Source: Egicoccus halophilus
GTDB taxonomy: Bacteria > Actinomycetota > Nitriliruptoria > Nitriliruptorales > Nitriliruptoraceae
Assembly: GCF_004300825.1 (NCBI RefSeq)
Contig: NZ_CP036250.1
Coordinates: 3,235,001 to 3,299,000 of the forward strand
Direction of reading: 5' to 3'
DNA length: 64,000 nt
Positions 26,666-34,949 of the stretch are shown here, piece by piece. The translations under genes and the position numbers were made by a program. The notes beneath the pieces were generated by a model. The model saw nothing but the letters and a program-made list of their open reading frames with translations, was not told the origin of the DNA and searched no databases. The first letter of the stretch is position 1. Each line of letters opens with the position of its first letter.

Positions 26666-27034
26666 ATGGCCGATGCGGGCACCTCGCGGACGTCGCTGTT
26701 GCTGCGCGGCATCCTCGACGCCTGCCTGCTCGCGCTGGTGGCCGAACGCGACCGCTACGGCTACGAGCTGGCCACCGCCCTGCGCGACGCCGGGCTGCCG
26801 CTGGTCGCGGACGGGACCATCTACCCGGCGTTGTCACGGCTCGAGAAGCGCGGACACGTCGAGAGCTACCGCGTCCCGGCCGCCGGCGGACCGCCCCGCC
26901 GTTACTACCGCCTGACGCCCGCCGGACACGAGGAGCTGGCGACGGCCCGGGCGGTGTGGCGCACCGTGACCGGCGGCGTCGACGCCGTGCTCGCCCGAGG
27001 AGACGACCATGTCCTCACAACGCCCACTGGCTGA
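26666..27034 (+). CDS. PadR family transcriptional regulator
   Basis: 122-residue winged-helix repressor of the short PadR class: LLLRGILDACLLALVAERDRYGYELATAL for helices 1-2, then DGTIYPALSRLEKRGHVES for the recognition helix and wing, and RRYYRLTPAG. It overlaps the following membrane-protein gene by 26 bases, a typical PadR/HAAS two-gene unit in which the pair responds to membrane or envelope signals. GGAGGAG lies upstream of the ATG. Confidence 0.9.
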   Translation: MADAGTSRTSLLLRGILDACLLALVAERDRYGYELATALRDAGLPLVADGTIYPALSRLEKRGHVESYRVPAAGGPPRRYYRLTPAGHEELATARAVWRTVTGGVDAVLARGDDHVLTTPTG

Positions 27035-27638
27035 CCCGCCGCCGATGGAGCGACGGATCGAGCAGACCGTCCGTCGTGCCCGCCGGCACTGGTACCGCGT
27101 CGGGATGCCGCTCGGCGAGCGTCGACGCCACGCCGCCGAGCTGCGCGACCACCTCGTCACCGTCACCGAACGCGGTGGCAGCATCGAGGACGTCGTCGGG
27201 ACCGACCTCGAGGCGTTCGCCAACGACTGGTTCGTCGCGGGGCTGCGGCGGCCGGTGCTCGACGTCACACTGCAGCTCGCGGCCGCGGTGCTGCTCGTGC
27301 CCGCGCTGCTCGTGCTGCTGGCACCGCTGCTCGGCCACGACCGGTTCGGTTTCGCGCCCGCGGCGCTGGCCTACACCGGCGGGATCGCCGGCGCCGCGGT
27401 GAGCGCGAACGTCCTGCGCCGGTTCCGTCACCGGCTGGACGGGGCCGCGTTCACCTGGGCCGTGCTCGGCCTGTGCCTCGCCGGAGCGGTGGTCGGCACG
27501 ACCCTGCGGGCCTGGCTCGAGGCGCGCGACGCCGCCTTCGTGACCGTGCCCGTCTGGCTCGCCGTCGGCCTGCTCGTCGGGTCGATGGTGCTCCTGCTGG
27601 CCGCTCGTCGGCTACGTCGATCCGGCGCCGTCCGGTGA
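27009..27638 (+). CDS. HAAS-type membrane protein, PadR partner
   Basis: 209 residues: a charged N-terminal domain of about 75 residues (RRHAAELRDHLVTVTERG pattern of HAAS-type helices) followed by about four hydrophobic helices. Such proteins are commonly encoded with PadR regulators and are thought to pass signals to them. The start (ATG with GGAG upstream) lies inside the padR-like gene. The 3' end overlaps the convergent HAD gene by 27 bases. Confidence 0.7.
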   Translation: MSSQRPLADPPPMERRIEQTVRRARRHWYRVGMPLGERRRHAAELRDHLVTVTERGGSIEDVVGTDLEAFANDWFVAGLRRPVLDVTLQLAAAVLLVPALLVLLAPLLGHDRFGFAPAALAYTGGIAGAAVSANVLRRFRHRLDGAAFTWAVLGLCLAGAVVGTTLRAWLEARDAAFVTVPVWLAVGLLVGSMVLLLAARRLRRSGAVR

Positions 27639-28226
27639 GACGTCCCCGGGCCGCACGCCGTGCTCGGCGAGGAAGGCCCGGACCCCGTCCGCGTCGCGGT
27701 AGCGGTGGGCCGCGATGCCCAGCTCGCGCGCACCGGTGACGTTCTCCTCGCGGTCGTCGACGAACAACACCTCGTCGGCGCCGACGTCGAGCGCCCCGAG
27801 CAGTGCGGTGTAGAAGCCGGCGGCGGGCTTGCGGACACCGAGGTGACAGGAGGCGAGCACACGCTCGAATCGTCCCGCGAGCAGGGTCCCCGCCAGGCCG
27901 TCGATCCACCGCGGATAGTTGCTCGCGGTCGCCCGCACGACCACACCGTCGAGTCCGTCGAGCAGTTCGGCCATGCCCGGCAACCAGGTCGTGCCGGCGA
28001 GCCGGGTGCGGTGGAAGGCGTCCGCGTCGACGGCGATGCCACAGGTCGCGAAGCTGGACCAGTAGTCGGACTCGGCCAGCTCGTCGCGCTCCAGTGCCGG
28101 GTACGCACCCGGCGGCCGGCGGGCGAACAGCTCGTCGAGCGACAGCCCGGTCGCGGCGCGCAGCGCGTCGCGATAGGGGTCGCGGACCACGGTGTCCATC
28201 AGGTCGAAGGCCACGACCCGGATCAT
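27612..28226 (-). CDS. HAD family hydrolase
   Basis: 204-residue haloacid-dehalogenase-type phosphatase. Nucleophile motif VAFDLMDTVV at the N-terminus, motif II in VVVRATASNYPRW, the motif III Lys in GVRKPAAGFY and motif IV LFVDDREENV. A helical cap lies between motifs I and II. The substrate is unknown. Its ATG overlaps the stop of the thioredoxin-like lipoprotein gene (ATGA), so the two are co-translated. The 3' end overlaps the convergent membrane-protein gene. Confidence 0.87.
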   Translation of the reverse strand: MIRVVAFDLMDTVVRDPYRDALRAATGLSLDELFARRPPGAYPALERDELAESDYWSSFATCGIAVDADAFHRTRLAGTTWLPGMAELLDGLDGVVVRATASNYPRWIDGLAGTLLAGRFERVLASCHLGVRKPAAGFYTALLGALDVGADEVLFVDDREENVTGARELGIAAHRYRDADGVRAFLAEHGVRPGDVSPDGAGST

Positions 28227-28849
28227 CCGTCGCCGCCCGCGCCGCCCGCCGCCCCGTCCGTGCCGTCGCCATCGCCGCCCGCCGCGGCGGCCAGGACCGC
28301 CAGGCGGCGGTCGATCTGCTCGGCGGAGAGCTCGCCCAGCACCCGGTCGAGTTCCCCGTCCGGGGAGACGAACAGCCACGCCGGCTGCACGCGGACGCCG
28401 AGCGCGGACCACGCCGAACCGTCGTCGTCGACCAGTGTGGTCATGTCGGCCAGCCCGTGGCGGTCGCGGAAGTCGTGCATGGCCGCGTCGTCGTCCTGCG
28501 CGGCGATGCCGACGACCTCGACCCGGTCGCCGTAGCGTGCCAGCGCCTCCGCGACCGCGGGGGCCTCACGGTTGCACTGCGTTCACCACGGCGTCCACAG
28601 CCACAGCGCGGCGGCCCGGCCGCGCAGGTCGCCGAGATCGATCTCCCCGCCGTCGAGCGAGCGGCCGGAGACGGCGTACACCGGTGCCGCCGGCGCGGCC
28701 GTCGAGGACCCGGGGGCGTCCGCCGGGGCCTCCTCCGTCGCGCCCCCGTCGGCCGTCTGTGGCGGGTCCTGCCCGTCGTCGCACCCGCTCAGCACCCACG
28801 CGCAGACCAGCGCGACCGCGGTCACACGACGGCGGTGGGGGGTGGGCAC
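28223..28849 (-). CDS. Thioredoxin-like (TlpA-type) lipoprotein with in-frame UGA at active site; candidate selenoprotein
   Basis: 208 codons read through one TGA (28585-28583). GTG 28849 follows GAGG by 6 bases. The signal peptide ends LSGC (lipid Cys23), then a Pro/Ala linker and a thioredoxin fold from about residue 57: AALWLWTPW, UGA at residue 89, TQCNREAP with Cys92, VEVVGIAAQDDDAAMHDF, cis-Pro156 in VQPAWLF and a Gly/Asp-rich tail. The UGA falls exactly on the first Cys of W-C-x-x-C, and homology is continuous on both sides. A hairpin with G in its loop follows (28550-28576). I read it as Sec (U-x-x-C); a TGC-to-TGA nonsense mutation is the alternative. Likely role: extracytoplasmic thiol/peroxide redox. 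It is coupled to the HAD gene. Confidence 0.75.
28550..28576 (-). promoter_or_regulatory. Candidate bacterial SECIS hairpin after the in-frame UGA
   Basis: On the minus strand, downstream of the UGA: a 3-bp lower stem (TGC/GCG), an A-C mismatch, a 6-bp upper stem ACCGTG/CGCGGT and a 7-base loop AGGCCCC. The first G of the loop is 17 bases after the UGA, within the range usual for bacterial SECIS elements, which need a G in the first two loop positions. It was found by hand; no folding energy was calculated. Confidence 0.5.
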
Positions 28850-28883
28850 CGGCAACCTCGGGGTCGGTCACGTAGGTTCGTCG

Positions 28884-28889
28884 ACCCTA
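28884..28889 (-). promoter_or_regulatory. Putative -10 element (TAGGGT)
   Basis: TAGGGT read on the minus strand, 34 bases ahead of the GTG of the UGA-containing lipoprotein gene. It faces a possible plus-strand TAGGTT (28873-28878) for the amidohydrolase. Confidence 0.4.
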
Positions 28890-28985
28890 GCGCCGCCGGA
28901 CGCCCGCGACCGACGCGCCGTCGTACGGCCGTCGTGCCGACGCGCGACCGGCGGACCAGCCGACCCGACGACGCCAGGAGCGCCC

Positions 28986-30164
28986 ATGGACGCCCGTCAG
29001 CGACTCGAGACGACCACCGACGGCCGCCGCGACGAGCTGGTCGCGTTGTCGCACGGCGTGCACGGCGACGCCGAGGTCGGGTTCGAGGAGCACCGCTCCT
29101 CGCAACGGGTGGCCGAGACGCTGGCCGCCGGCGGCTTCACGGTCGAGCACGGGGTCGCCGGTCTCGACACCGCGGTGGTCGCCCGCGCCGGCTCCGGCCC
29201 CCTGCGCATCGGGATCTGTGCCGAGTACGACGCCCTGCCCGGCATCGGCCACGCGTGCGGGCACAACGTCATCGCCGCCGCGGCCGTCGGTGCCGGGCTC
29301 GCCCTCGCCGAGGTCGCCGACGACCTCGGGATCGAGGTCGTGGTGCTCGGCACGCCCGCCGAGGAGGGTGGCGGCGGCAAGGTGCTGATGATGGACGGCG
29401 GCGCCTTCGACGGCCTGCACGCCGCGATGATGGTGCACCCCGCCCCCTTCGAGGCCGCGCAGATGACGTGCCTGGCCGTGCAGCACTTCGAGGTCCGCTA
29501 CCGCGGCCGCTCGGCCCACGCCTCGGCCTACCCGCAGCTCGGCGTCAACGCCGCCGACGCGCTGACGGTGGCCCAGGTCGGCATCGGCCTGCTGCGCCAG
29601 CACATCCGTCCGACCGACCGCATCCACGGCATCGTGACCGACGGCGGCGACGCGCCCAACATCGTTCCCCACCGCACCGGCGGCACCTGGTACGTGCGTT
29701 CGCGCACCCTGACCGAACTGGCCGACCTGTACCCGCGGGTGCAGCGCTGCTTCGAGGCGGGAGCGCTGGCGACCGGGGCGACCGTCGGCTTCGACGAACC
29801 GGGGCCCGCCTACTCGGAGTTCCTCGCCGACCAGGCACTGTGCGAGCTCTACACGGCCGAGGCCGAGGCGATCGGCCGGCAGTTCCCCTCCCCCGAGCAG
29901 GAGGACACGGCACTGGCGGGATCGACCGACATGGCCAACGTGTCGCTCGCGATGCCGTCCATCCACCCGATGCTCGGCATCGACGCGCGGGGCGCGGTCA
30001 ACCACCAGCCGGAGTTCACCGCGGCGTGCGTGACCCCCACGGCGGACCGGGCCGTTCGCGACGGGGCGCTCGCGATGGCCCGCACGGTGGTCGCCGCCAC
30101 CGAGGACGACGCCGTGCGCGACCGGCTGCTCGCCCGTGCGTACGAGGCGCCGCGTAGGTCCTGA
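28986..30164 (+). CDS. M20D family amidohydrolase
   Basis: 392-residue M20D peptidase/amidohydrolase (AbgB/IAA-amino acid hydrolase type), cleaving an N-acyl or p-aminobenzoyl amino acid bond. Metal motifs are CAEYDALPGIGHACGHN, GTPAEEGGGGK and MMVHPAPFE; the dimerisation domain begins near YRGRSAHASAYPQLGVNAAD. AGGAG lies 5 bases before the ATG. The HACGHN motif separates it from DapE at the left edge. The substrate is not defined by neighbours. Confidence 0.87.
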   Translation: MDARQRLETTTDGRRDELVALSHGVHGDAEVGFEEHRSSQRVAETLAAGGFTVEHGVAGLDTAVVARAGSGPLRIGICAEYDALPGIGHACGHNVIAAAAVGAGLALAEVADDLGIEVVVLGTPAEEGGGGKVLMMDGGAFDGLHAAMMVHPAPFEAAQMTCLAVQHFEVRYRGRSAHASAYPQLGVNAADALTVAQVGIGLLRQHIRPTDRIHGIVTDGGDAPNIVPHRTGGTWYVRSRTLTELADLYPRVQRCFEAGALATGATVGFDEPGPAYSEFLADQALCELYTAEAEAIGRQFPSPEQEDTALAGSTDMANVSLAMPSIHPMLGIDARGAVNHQPEFTAACVTPTADRAVRDGALAMARTVVAATEDDAVRDRLLARAYEAPRRS

Positions 30165-30203
30165 GGTCGCCGGACGCCGCGTCGGTCCGTGGTGTGCGTG
30201 GCG

Positions 30204-31028
30204 TCAGGCGCTGACGCGCCGGCCGGTGACGTCCCAGACGTGACCGCGCACGTCGTCGAGCGGGGTCCCGAGGAAGCGTTGGCCGAGTTCGGCGAACCGC
30301 GACGGGCTGCCGGAGGTGACGAACGTGCGCCGACCGTCGCGGCGCCGCTGGGACAGCCAACCCGTGCGCTGCAGGAGGTCGCGGACCTCGAAGGCCGTCT
30401 CGTCGGCGCTCGACACCAACGTCACGTGACGACCGACGACCCGGCCGATCGCCCGCGCCAGCAGCGGGTAGTGGGTGCAGCCGAGCACGAGCGTGTCGGT
30501 GCGGGCCCGCAGCAGCGGCGCGAGCCGGTCGTGCACGACCCGGACGGCCTCGGGCGTGTCGGTGCGACCCTCCTCGACCAGCTCGACGAACCCGGGACAC
30601 GCGAGCACCTCGAGATCGAGCGCGAGGTCGAGCCCGGCGGCCGTGCGCTCGTAGATGCCGCTGGCGGCGGTCATCCGGGTACCGATGACCACGGTCCTGC
30701 GGCTGCGGGACACCTTGGCCGCCGCCCGCAGACCCGGCTCGACCACGCCGATGACCGGCACGGTCAACCGCGCGCGCAGCGGCTCGAGGGCGGCGGCGGT
30801 CGCCGAGTTGCAGGCGACCACCAGCATCTTCGCCCCGGCCGCGACGAGCAGGTCGGCGATCTGGTCGCTGAACCGGCGCAGCTCGGGCGCGGTCCGGTCG
30901 CCGTAGGGGTAGCGGGCGGTGTCGCCGAAGTAGACGAGATCCTCGTGCGGGAGCAGGTCCGCGAGGGCCTGCAGCACGGTCAGTCCACCGAGCCCGCTGT
31001 CGAAGACCCCGATGGGGCCGTCGTGCAC
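30204..31028 (-). CDS. murI: Glutamate racemase
   Basis: 274-residue cofactor-independent racemase supplying D-glutamate to peptidoglycan. Catalytic Cys residues are in VVACNSATAAA and VLGCTHYPLL; the N-terminus is IGVFDSGLGGLTVL with the catalytic Asp-Ser. I chose GTG 31028 because GAGGA lies 8 bases upstream; a TTG at 31052 has no ribosome site. A TATCGT hexamer about 30 bases upstream is the -10 candidate. Confidence 0.95.
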   Translation of the reverse strand: MHDGPIGVFDSGLGGLTVLQALADLLPHEDLVYFGDTARYPYGDRTAPELRRFSDQIADLLVAAGAKMLVVACNSATAAALEPLRARLTVPVIGVVEPGLRAAAKVSRSRRTVVIGTRMTAASGIYERTAAGLDLALDLEVLACPGFVELVEEGRTDTPEAVRVVHDRLAPLLRARTDTLVLGCTHYPLLARAIGRVVGRHVTLVSSADETAFEVRDLLQRTGWLSQRRRDGRRTFVTSGSPSRFAELGQRFLGTPLDDVRGHVWDVTGRRVSA

Positions 31029-31137
31029 GTCTGCGGTCCTCGGGGTGCGCAAGGAGGCAACGATACCCCGCCCGCCACCCCCCGTTCCCCGGTCCGCTGG
31101 CCGTCGGCCTGCCGAGGCCGCTCGGGCCCCGGTGGGC

Positions 31138-31143
31138 TAGCGT
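31138..31143 (+). promoter_or_regulatory. Putative -10 element (TAGCGT)
   Basis: TAGCGT in the context GGCTAGCGTCG, 51 bases before the GTG of the 2-hydroxyacid dehydrogenase. It matches the elements at 3383, 6103 and 43963. Confidence 0.4.
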
Positions 31144-31193
31144 CGATGCGCCCGGCCTCCGGGAACGGGGCCGAGCACACAGAGGAGCTCGCC

Positions 31194-32108
31194 GTGGCCC
31201 GTCCGCGTATCGCCGTCCTGCCCGAGTCCAGTCCGCAACTGCTGCGCGACGCGGTCGAGGAGGGCGGTGGCCACCTCGTCGAGGTCGACCGTGCGGACGC
31301 GGTCATGTGGACCGACTCGAGCGATCCGGGCGCGCTGCGGGCCGCGCTCGACGCCCATCCTGCCATCCGCTGGGTGCAGCTGCCGTGGGCGGGCATCGAA
31401 CCGTTCGTCGACGTGCTCGACGACGACCGGACCTGGACCTGCGGCAAGGGCGTGTACGCCGAGCCGGTCGCCGAGCACGTGCTGGCGCTCGCGCTGGCGG
31501 GGATGCGCGGCATCGGCCGCTACGCCCGGGCGAGCCGTTGGTCGGGCCCGTACGGCGTCAACCTGCTCGGGGGCCGGGTGACGATCCTCGGCGGCGGGGC
31601 CATCACCACCTCCCTCGTGCGGCTGCTGCGGCCGTTCGGCGCCCACCTCACGGTCGTGCGACGCCATGCCGAACCGATCGACGGGGTCGCCGAGGTCCTG
31701 ACCCTCGACCGGCTGCACGAGGCGCTCGAGGGTCGCGACCTGGTCGTGTTGGCCCTGGCGCTCACGCCGGAGACGGAGCAGGTGATCGACGCGGCCGCAC
31801 TCGACGCCATGGCCGACCACGCCTGGCTGATCAACGTCGCCCGCGGCCGTCACGTGGTCACCGACGACCTGGTCGCCGCGCTGCGCGAGGGGCGCATCGG
31901 CGGTGCGGCGCTCGACGTGACCGATCCCGAACCCTTGCCCGAAGGGCACCCGCTGTGGTCGCTCGAGAACGCGATCGTCACCCCGCACGTCGGCAACACC
32001 CCGGAGATGGGGCGCAAGCTGTTGGCCAACCGGATCCGCGAGAACGTGCAGCGCTTCGGTGACGGCGAGGACCTGCTCGGGCCAGTCCACGTCGAGCTGG
32101 GGTACTGA
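31194..32108 (+). CDS. D-isomer-specific 2-hydroxyacid dehydrogenase
   Basis: 304-residue NAD(P)-dependent dehydrogenase of the D-2-hydroxyacid family. The Rossmann loop is present as VTILGGGAITTSLVRLL (GGGAIT rather than the commoner GxGxxG). Catalytic residues lie in NVARGRHVVTDDL (Arg), ALDVTDPEPLPEGHPLW (Glu) and TPHVGNTPE (His). AGAGGAG lies 6 bases before the GTG. The substrate is unknown. The following LLM oxidoreductase begins one base after its stop. Confidence 0.87.
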   Translation: MARPRIAVLPESSPQLLRDAVEEGGGHLVEVDRADAVMWTDSSDPGALRAALDAHPAIRWVQLPWAGIEPFVDVLDDDRTWTCGKGVYAEPVAEHVLALALAGMRGIGRYARASRWSGPYGVNLLGGRVTILGGGAITTSLVRLLRPFGAHLTVVRRHAEPIDGVAEVLTLDRLHEALEGRDLVVLALALTPETEQVIDAAALDAMADHAWLINVARGRHVVTDDLVAALREGRIGGAALDVTDPEPLPEGHPLWSLENAIVTPHVGNTPEMGRKLLANRIRENVQRFGDGEDLLGPVHVELGY

Positions 32109-32109
32109 C

Positions 32110-32946
32110 GTGCGGTTGGGGGTCGCGATCTTCCTGACCGACCGCACGCCGACGCCGGTCGATCTCGCGCGCGCGGTCGAGGAGCGGGGGCTGGACCACC
32201 TGTTCGTCCCCGAGCACACGCACATGCCGCTGGCCCACGACCCGCACCCGTCGGGCGAGCCGCTCCCCGACCCCTACCGGCGCACGCTCGACCCGTTCGT
32301 GGCGCTGGCCGCCGCCGCGGCCGTCACGGAGCGCATCGAGCTGGGCACGGGCATCTGCCTGGTGGCGCAACGGGACCCGATCGTGACGGCGAAGGAGGTC
32401 GCCAGCCTCGACCTGGTGTCCGGCGGCCGCTTCGTGCTCGGCGTCGGCTACGGCTGGAACCGGCCCGAGCTCGAGGCACACGGGGTCGCGTGGGCCGACC
32501 GCCGCGACGTCGTGCGTGACCGGCTGCGGGTGCTGCGGGCCCTGTGGACCGAGGACGTCGCATCGGTCGACGCACCGCACGCGCAGCTCGCACCGTCGCA
32601 GGCCTGGCCCAAACCGTCGCGTGCGCCGCACCCGCCGGTGCTGCTGGGTGCCGGACTCGGCCCGCGCACGCTCGCGGACCTGGTGGACGTCGCCGACGGC
32701 TGGATGCCGATGGGCGCCTCGGCGACCCGCGAGGGCCTGCCGCGACTGCGCGACGGCTGGGAGCGGGCCGGCCGCGACGGGTCCCCGACGGTGCACGTCT
32801 ACGGTACGCGGCCCGACCTCGACGGCCTGCGCGAGCTCGCCGGGCTCGGTGTGGACGCGGTCAGCCTGTGGCTCCCCTCGGCCGGTGCCGACGAGGTCGT
32901 GCCCGCGCTGGACCGCATCGCCGAGCTGCGCGCGCGGCTGCGCTGA
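32110..32946 (+). CDS. LLM-class (F420-type) oxidoreductase
   Basis: 278-residue luciferase-like TIM barrel of the subfamily that usually uses coenzyme F420 in actinobacteria. Marks are GLDHLFVPEHTHMP, ELGTGICLVAQRDPIVTAKEVASLD, GGRFVLGVGYGWNRPELEAHG and PPVLLGAGLGP. The start is GTG, one base after the preceding stop, so the two genes form an operon. Substrate unknown; F420 use is inferred from the family. Confidence 0.87.
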   Translation: MRLGVAIFLTDRTPTPVDLARAVEERGLDHLFVPEHTHMPLAHDPHPSGEPLPDPYRRTLDPFVALAAAAAVTERIELGTGICLVAQRDPIVTAKEVASLDLVSGGRFVLGVGYGWNRPELEAHGVAWADRRDVVRDRLRVLRALWTEDVASVDAPHAQLAPSQAWPKPSRAPHPPVLLGAGLGPRTLADLVDVADGWMPMGASATREGLPRLRDGWERAGRDGSPTVHVYGTRPDLDGLRELAGLGVDAVSLWLPSAGADEVVPALDRIAELRARLR

Positions 32947-32977
32947 CCCGAAAAGCGAGAACGATCAAGGAGGCGAC

Positions 32978-33472
32978 GTGGACCCGTCCCGTGCCGTGGA
33001 GGCCGAGGTGCTGCGGGCGCTCGAGACGACCGGTACGCCGTTCGATGCCATCGAGATCGACCCGGACCTCGCCGACACGGCCGAGTTCTGCGCCCACTAC
33101 GGCTACGACCCGGCAGCCTCCGGCAACTGCATCCTGGTCGCCTCGCGGGACGAGCCACCGGTGCTCGCCGCCTGTCTCGTCCTCGCGACGACGCGGTTGG
33201 ACGTCAACAAGCGGGTCCGCAAGCTGCTCGGGGTCCGCAAGCTGTCGTTCGCGCCGGCCGAGCTCACGCGGGAGGTCACCGGCATGGAGATCGGCGGGGT
33301 GACGCCATTCGCGCTCCCCGCCGACGTGCCGCTGTACCTCGATGCCCGGATCCGTGACCTCGACCGCGTGATCGTCGGCGGCGGCAGCCGCGCGCTGAAA
33401 CTGCTCGTCACCCCGGACGCACTGGCCGCCGTGGGGGGCGAGTTCGTCGACGAGCTGGCCGTCGAGGTCTGA
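32978..33472 (+). CDS. YbaK/EbsC family aminoacyl-tRNA deacylase
   Basis: 164-residue single-domain protein of the YbaK/ProX fold, which clears mischarged tRNA in trans. The conserved pocket is represented by GNCILVASRD, a Lys-rich VNKRVRKLLGVRKLSFAP stretch, TGMEIGGVTPFALP and YLDARI...VIVGGGSR. A strong ribosome site (AAGGAGG) lies 4 bases before the GTG. The tRNA substrate (Pro or other) cannot be told. Confidence 0.87.
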   Translation: MDPSRAVEAEVLRALETTGTPFDAIEIDPDLADTAEFCAHYGYDPAASGNCILVASRDEPPVLAACLVLATTRLDVNKRVRKLLGVRKLSFAPAELTREVTGMEIGGVTPFALPADVPLYLDARIRDLDRVIVGGGSRALKLLVTPDALAAVGGEFVDELAVEV

Positions 33473-33492
33473 ACGCCACGGAGGGGCCGATC

Positions 33493-33924
33493 ATGGACCG
33501 GTTCACGGAGCAGCGCCGTGCCGACGCACCGATCGAGGACTGCTGGGACGTGCTCGTCTCGCCCGACGACGCACCGCGCTGGGCGCCGTTCGTGTCCCGC
33601 GCCAGCGCCTCCGGCGACCCGGGTGTCAGCCGGCGGCTGACCGTGACCGGCTCCCTGCTCGGCATGACCATGGACGTCGAGCAGACCGTCGACGTCTGGG
33701 ACGCTCCCACCGCCTACGGGTGGCGCATGGCGTCGCCGTTCCCGGTCCGCCTGCGGGTCGAGCTGGTCGAGGTCGACCCCGCCACCACCGACGTCGAGGC
33801 GACCCTGGAGGTGGCGCTCGACCGGCTCCCGGTCGGCCGCCGGATCGCCGGCGCCACCATCCGCCGGCAGATCGCGCGCTCGGCCGACAACCTGGTGGCG
33901 CTGGTGGAGGGCCGCACCCCCTGA
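33493..33924 (+). CDS. SRPBCC family protein
   Basis: 143-residue START-like lipid/ligand-pocket protein: EQRRADAPIEDCWDVLVSPDDAPRW at the start, RRLTVTGSLLGMTMDVEQTV strands, and a C-terminal helix. This is the polyketide-cyclase/dehydrase-like pattern; function unknown. It lies 20 bases after the YbaK gene and ends the rightward run. Confidence 0.75.
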   Translation: MDRFTEQRRADAPIEDCWDVLVSPDDAPRWAPFVSRASASGDPGVSRRLTVTGSLLGMTMDVEQTVDVWDAPTAYGWRMASPFPVRLRVELVEVDPATTDVEATLEVALDRLPVGRRIAGATIRRQIARSADNLVALVEGRTP

Positions 33925-33957
33925 CCCGAGCGCGGCCACGGCGCCGAGCGCCCTGGT

Positions 33958-34881
33958 TCAGGCGGGCTGGCCGACGCGCTCCGCGGCCCAGCGCGTGACG
34001 TGGGCGGTGACGCGCGGATCGAGGGGTTGCGAGCGGACCTGCCGCTTGTACCCGAGTGAGGGCGCGCCCGCGGTGTGGCGCAGGATGTGGTTGAGGTCGG
34101 GCAACTCGAGCACCTCGATCGGTGCCGCCACGAGCGCCGCCATGCGCGGCAGGTCGGCCGGGTTCGCCTGCAGGTCCTTGCTGCCGGTCAGCGCCAGCAC
34201 GGGCGCGGTGATCCGGGCGAGGTCGGACGCCGCGTCGTGGTCGAGGAAGCCACGCATCCAGGCCGCGTTGATCCGTGCGCCCTGGACGCGCTGCACGGCG
34301 GCGTCCGAGGCCCGCAGCTTCGCGAACAGCTTCTCCTGGGCGTTGGCCGGGTCCTGGCGCAGCAGTCGCAGCAACCCGCGCACCGGCGCCGGCAACGTGG
34401 GCAGGATCTGCCGCCCCTGCCAGCGCAGCACCTCGGCGCCGGTGGTGGCCGTCCCGGCGAGCAGCACGACCCCCACCAGCCCGCCGTCCTCGGCAGCCAG
34501 CGACGCGGCGTGCACGGCTCCCTCGCTGTGGCCGACGAGCAGCACACGCTCGCGGTCGACGTCCGGTTGGTCGCGCAGTGCAGCCAGCGCCGCCCGGGCG
34601 TCGGCGCGGCTGTCGTCGAAGCTGGCCGTGAGGAAGTCTCCCTCGCTGGCGCCCACGCCCCGCTTGTCGAAGCGCAGGCTCGCGATGCCGGCCTCGGCGA
34701 GTGCGGTGGCGAGCTCGCGGGTGACCCCCAACGGCAGCTTGCGGTGGTCGCTGTCGCGGTCGACCTGGCCGGAGCCGGGGATCAGCAGGGCTGCCGGTGA
34801 CCGGTCGTCCCGGTCCGGCAGCGTGAGGGTGGCGTGCAGGGTGAGGCCGTCGACGACGAAGGTCAGCTCGCGCGAACGCAT
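33958..34881 (-). CDS. Alpha/beta hydrolase (acyl-esterase/dienelactone hydrolase-like)
   Basis: 307-residue hydrolase with GSGQVDRDSDHRKLPLG and SLRFDKRGVGASEGDF ahead of the nucleophile elbow VGHSEGAVHA. The Asp is in LTGSKDLQANP and His in LPDLNHILRH. The FDKRGVGxS plus GHSEG pattern is that of broad-specificity carboxylesterases. The ATG at 34881 is chosen on homology; its ribosome site is weak. It is divergent from an HTH regulator, with an AT-rich gap between them, suggesting local control. Confidence 0.82.
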   Translation of the reverse strand: MRSRELTFVVDGLTLHATLTLPDRDDRSPAALLIPGSGQVDRDSDHRKLPLGVTRELATALAEAGIASLRFDKRGVGASEGDFLTASFDDSRADARAALAALRDQPDVDRERVLLVGHSEGAVHAASLAAEDGGLVGVVLLAGTATTGAEVLRWQGRQILPTLPAPVRGLLRLLRQDPANAQEKLFAKLRASDAAVQRVQGARINAAWMRGFLDHDAASDLARITAPVLALTGSKDLQANPADLPRMAALVAAPIEVLELPDLNHILRHTAGAPSLGYKRQVRSQPLDPRVTAHVTRWAAERVGQPA

Positions 34882-34949
34882 GGAGGTGTCGGTTTCTCGC
34901 AGGACCGGCGCGATCGCCGGTCGGACCGAAACGTCCCGCACCCGTCGCG

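Noticed and set aside
28223-28480. Treating the second half of the UGA-containing gene as its own gene from the ATG at 28480.
   Set aside because: It would start in the middle of a thioredoxin fold, lacks a ribosome site and would leave the upstream half as a secreted fragment without an active site.
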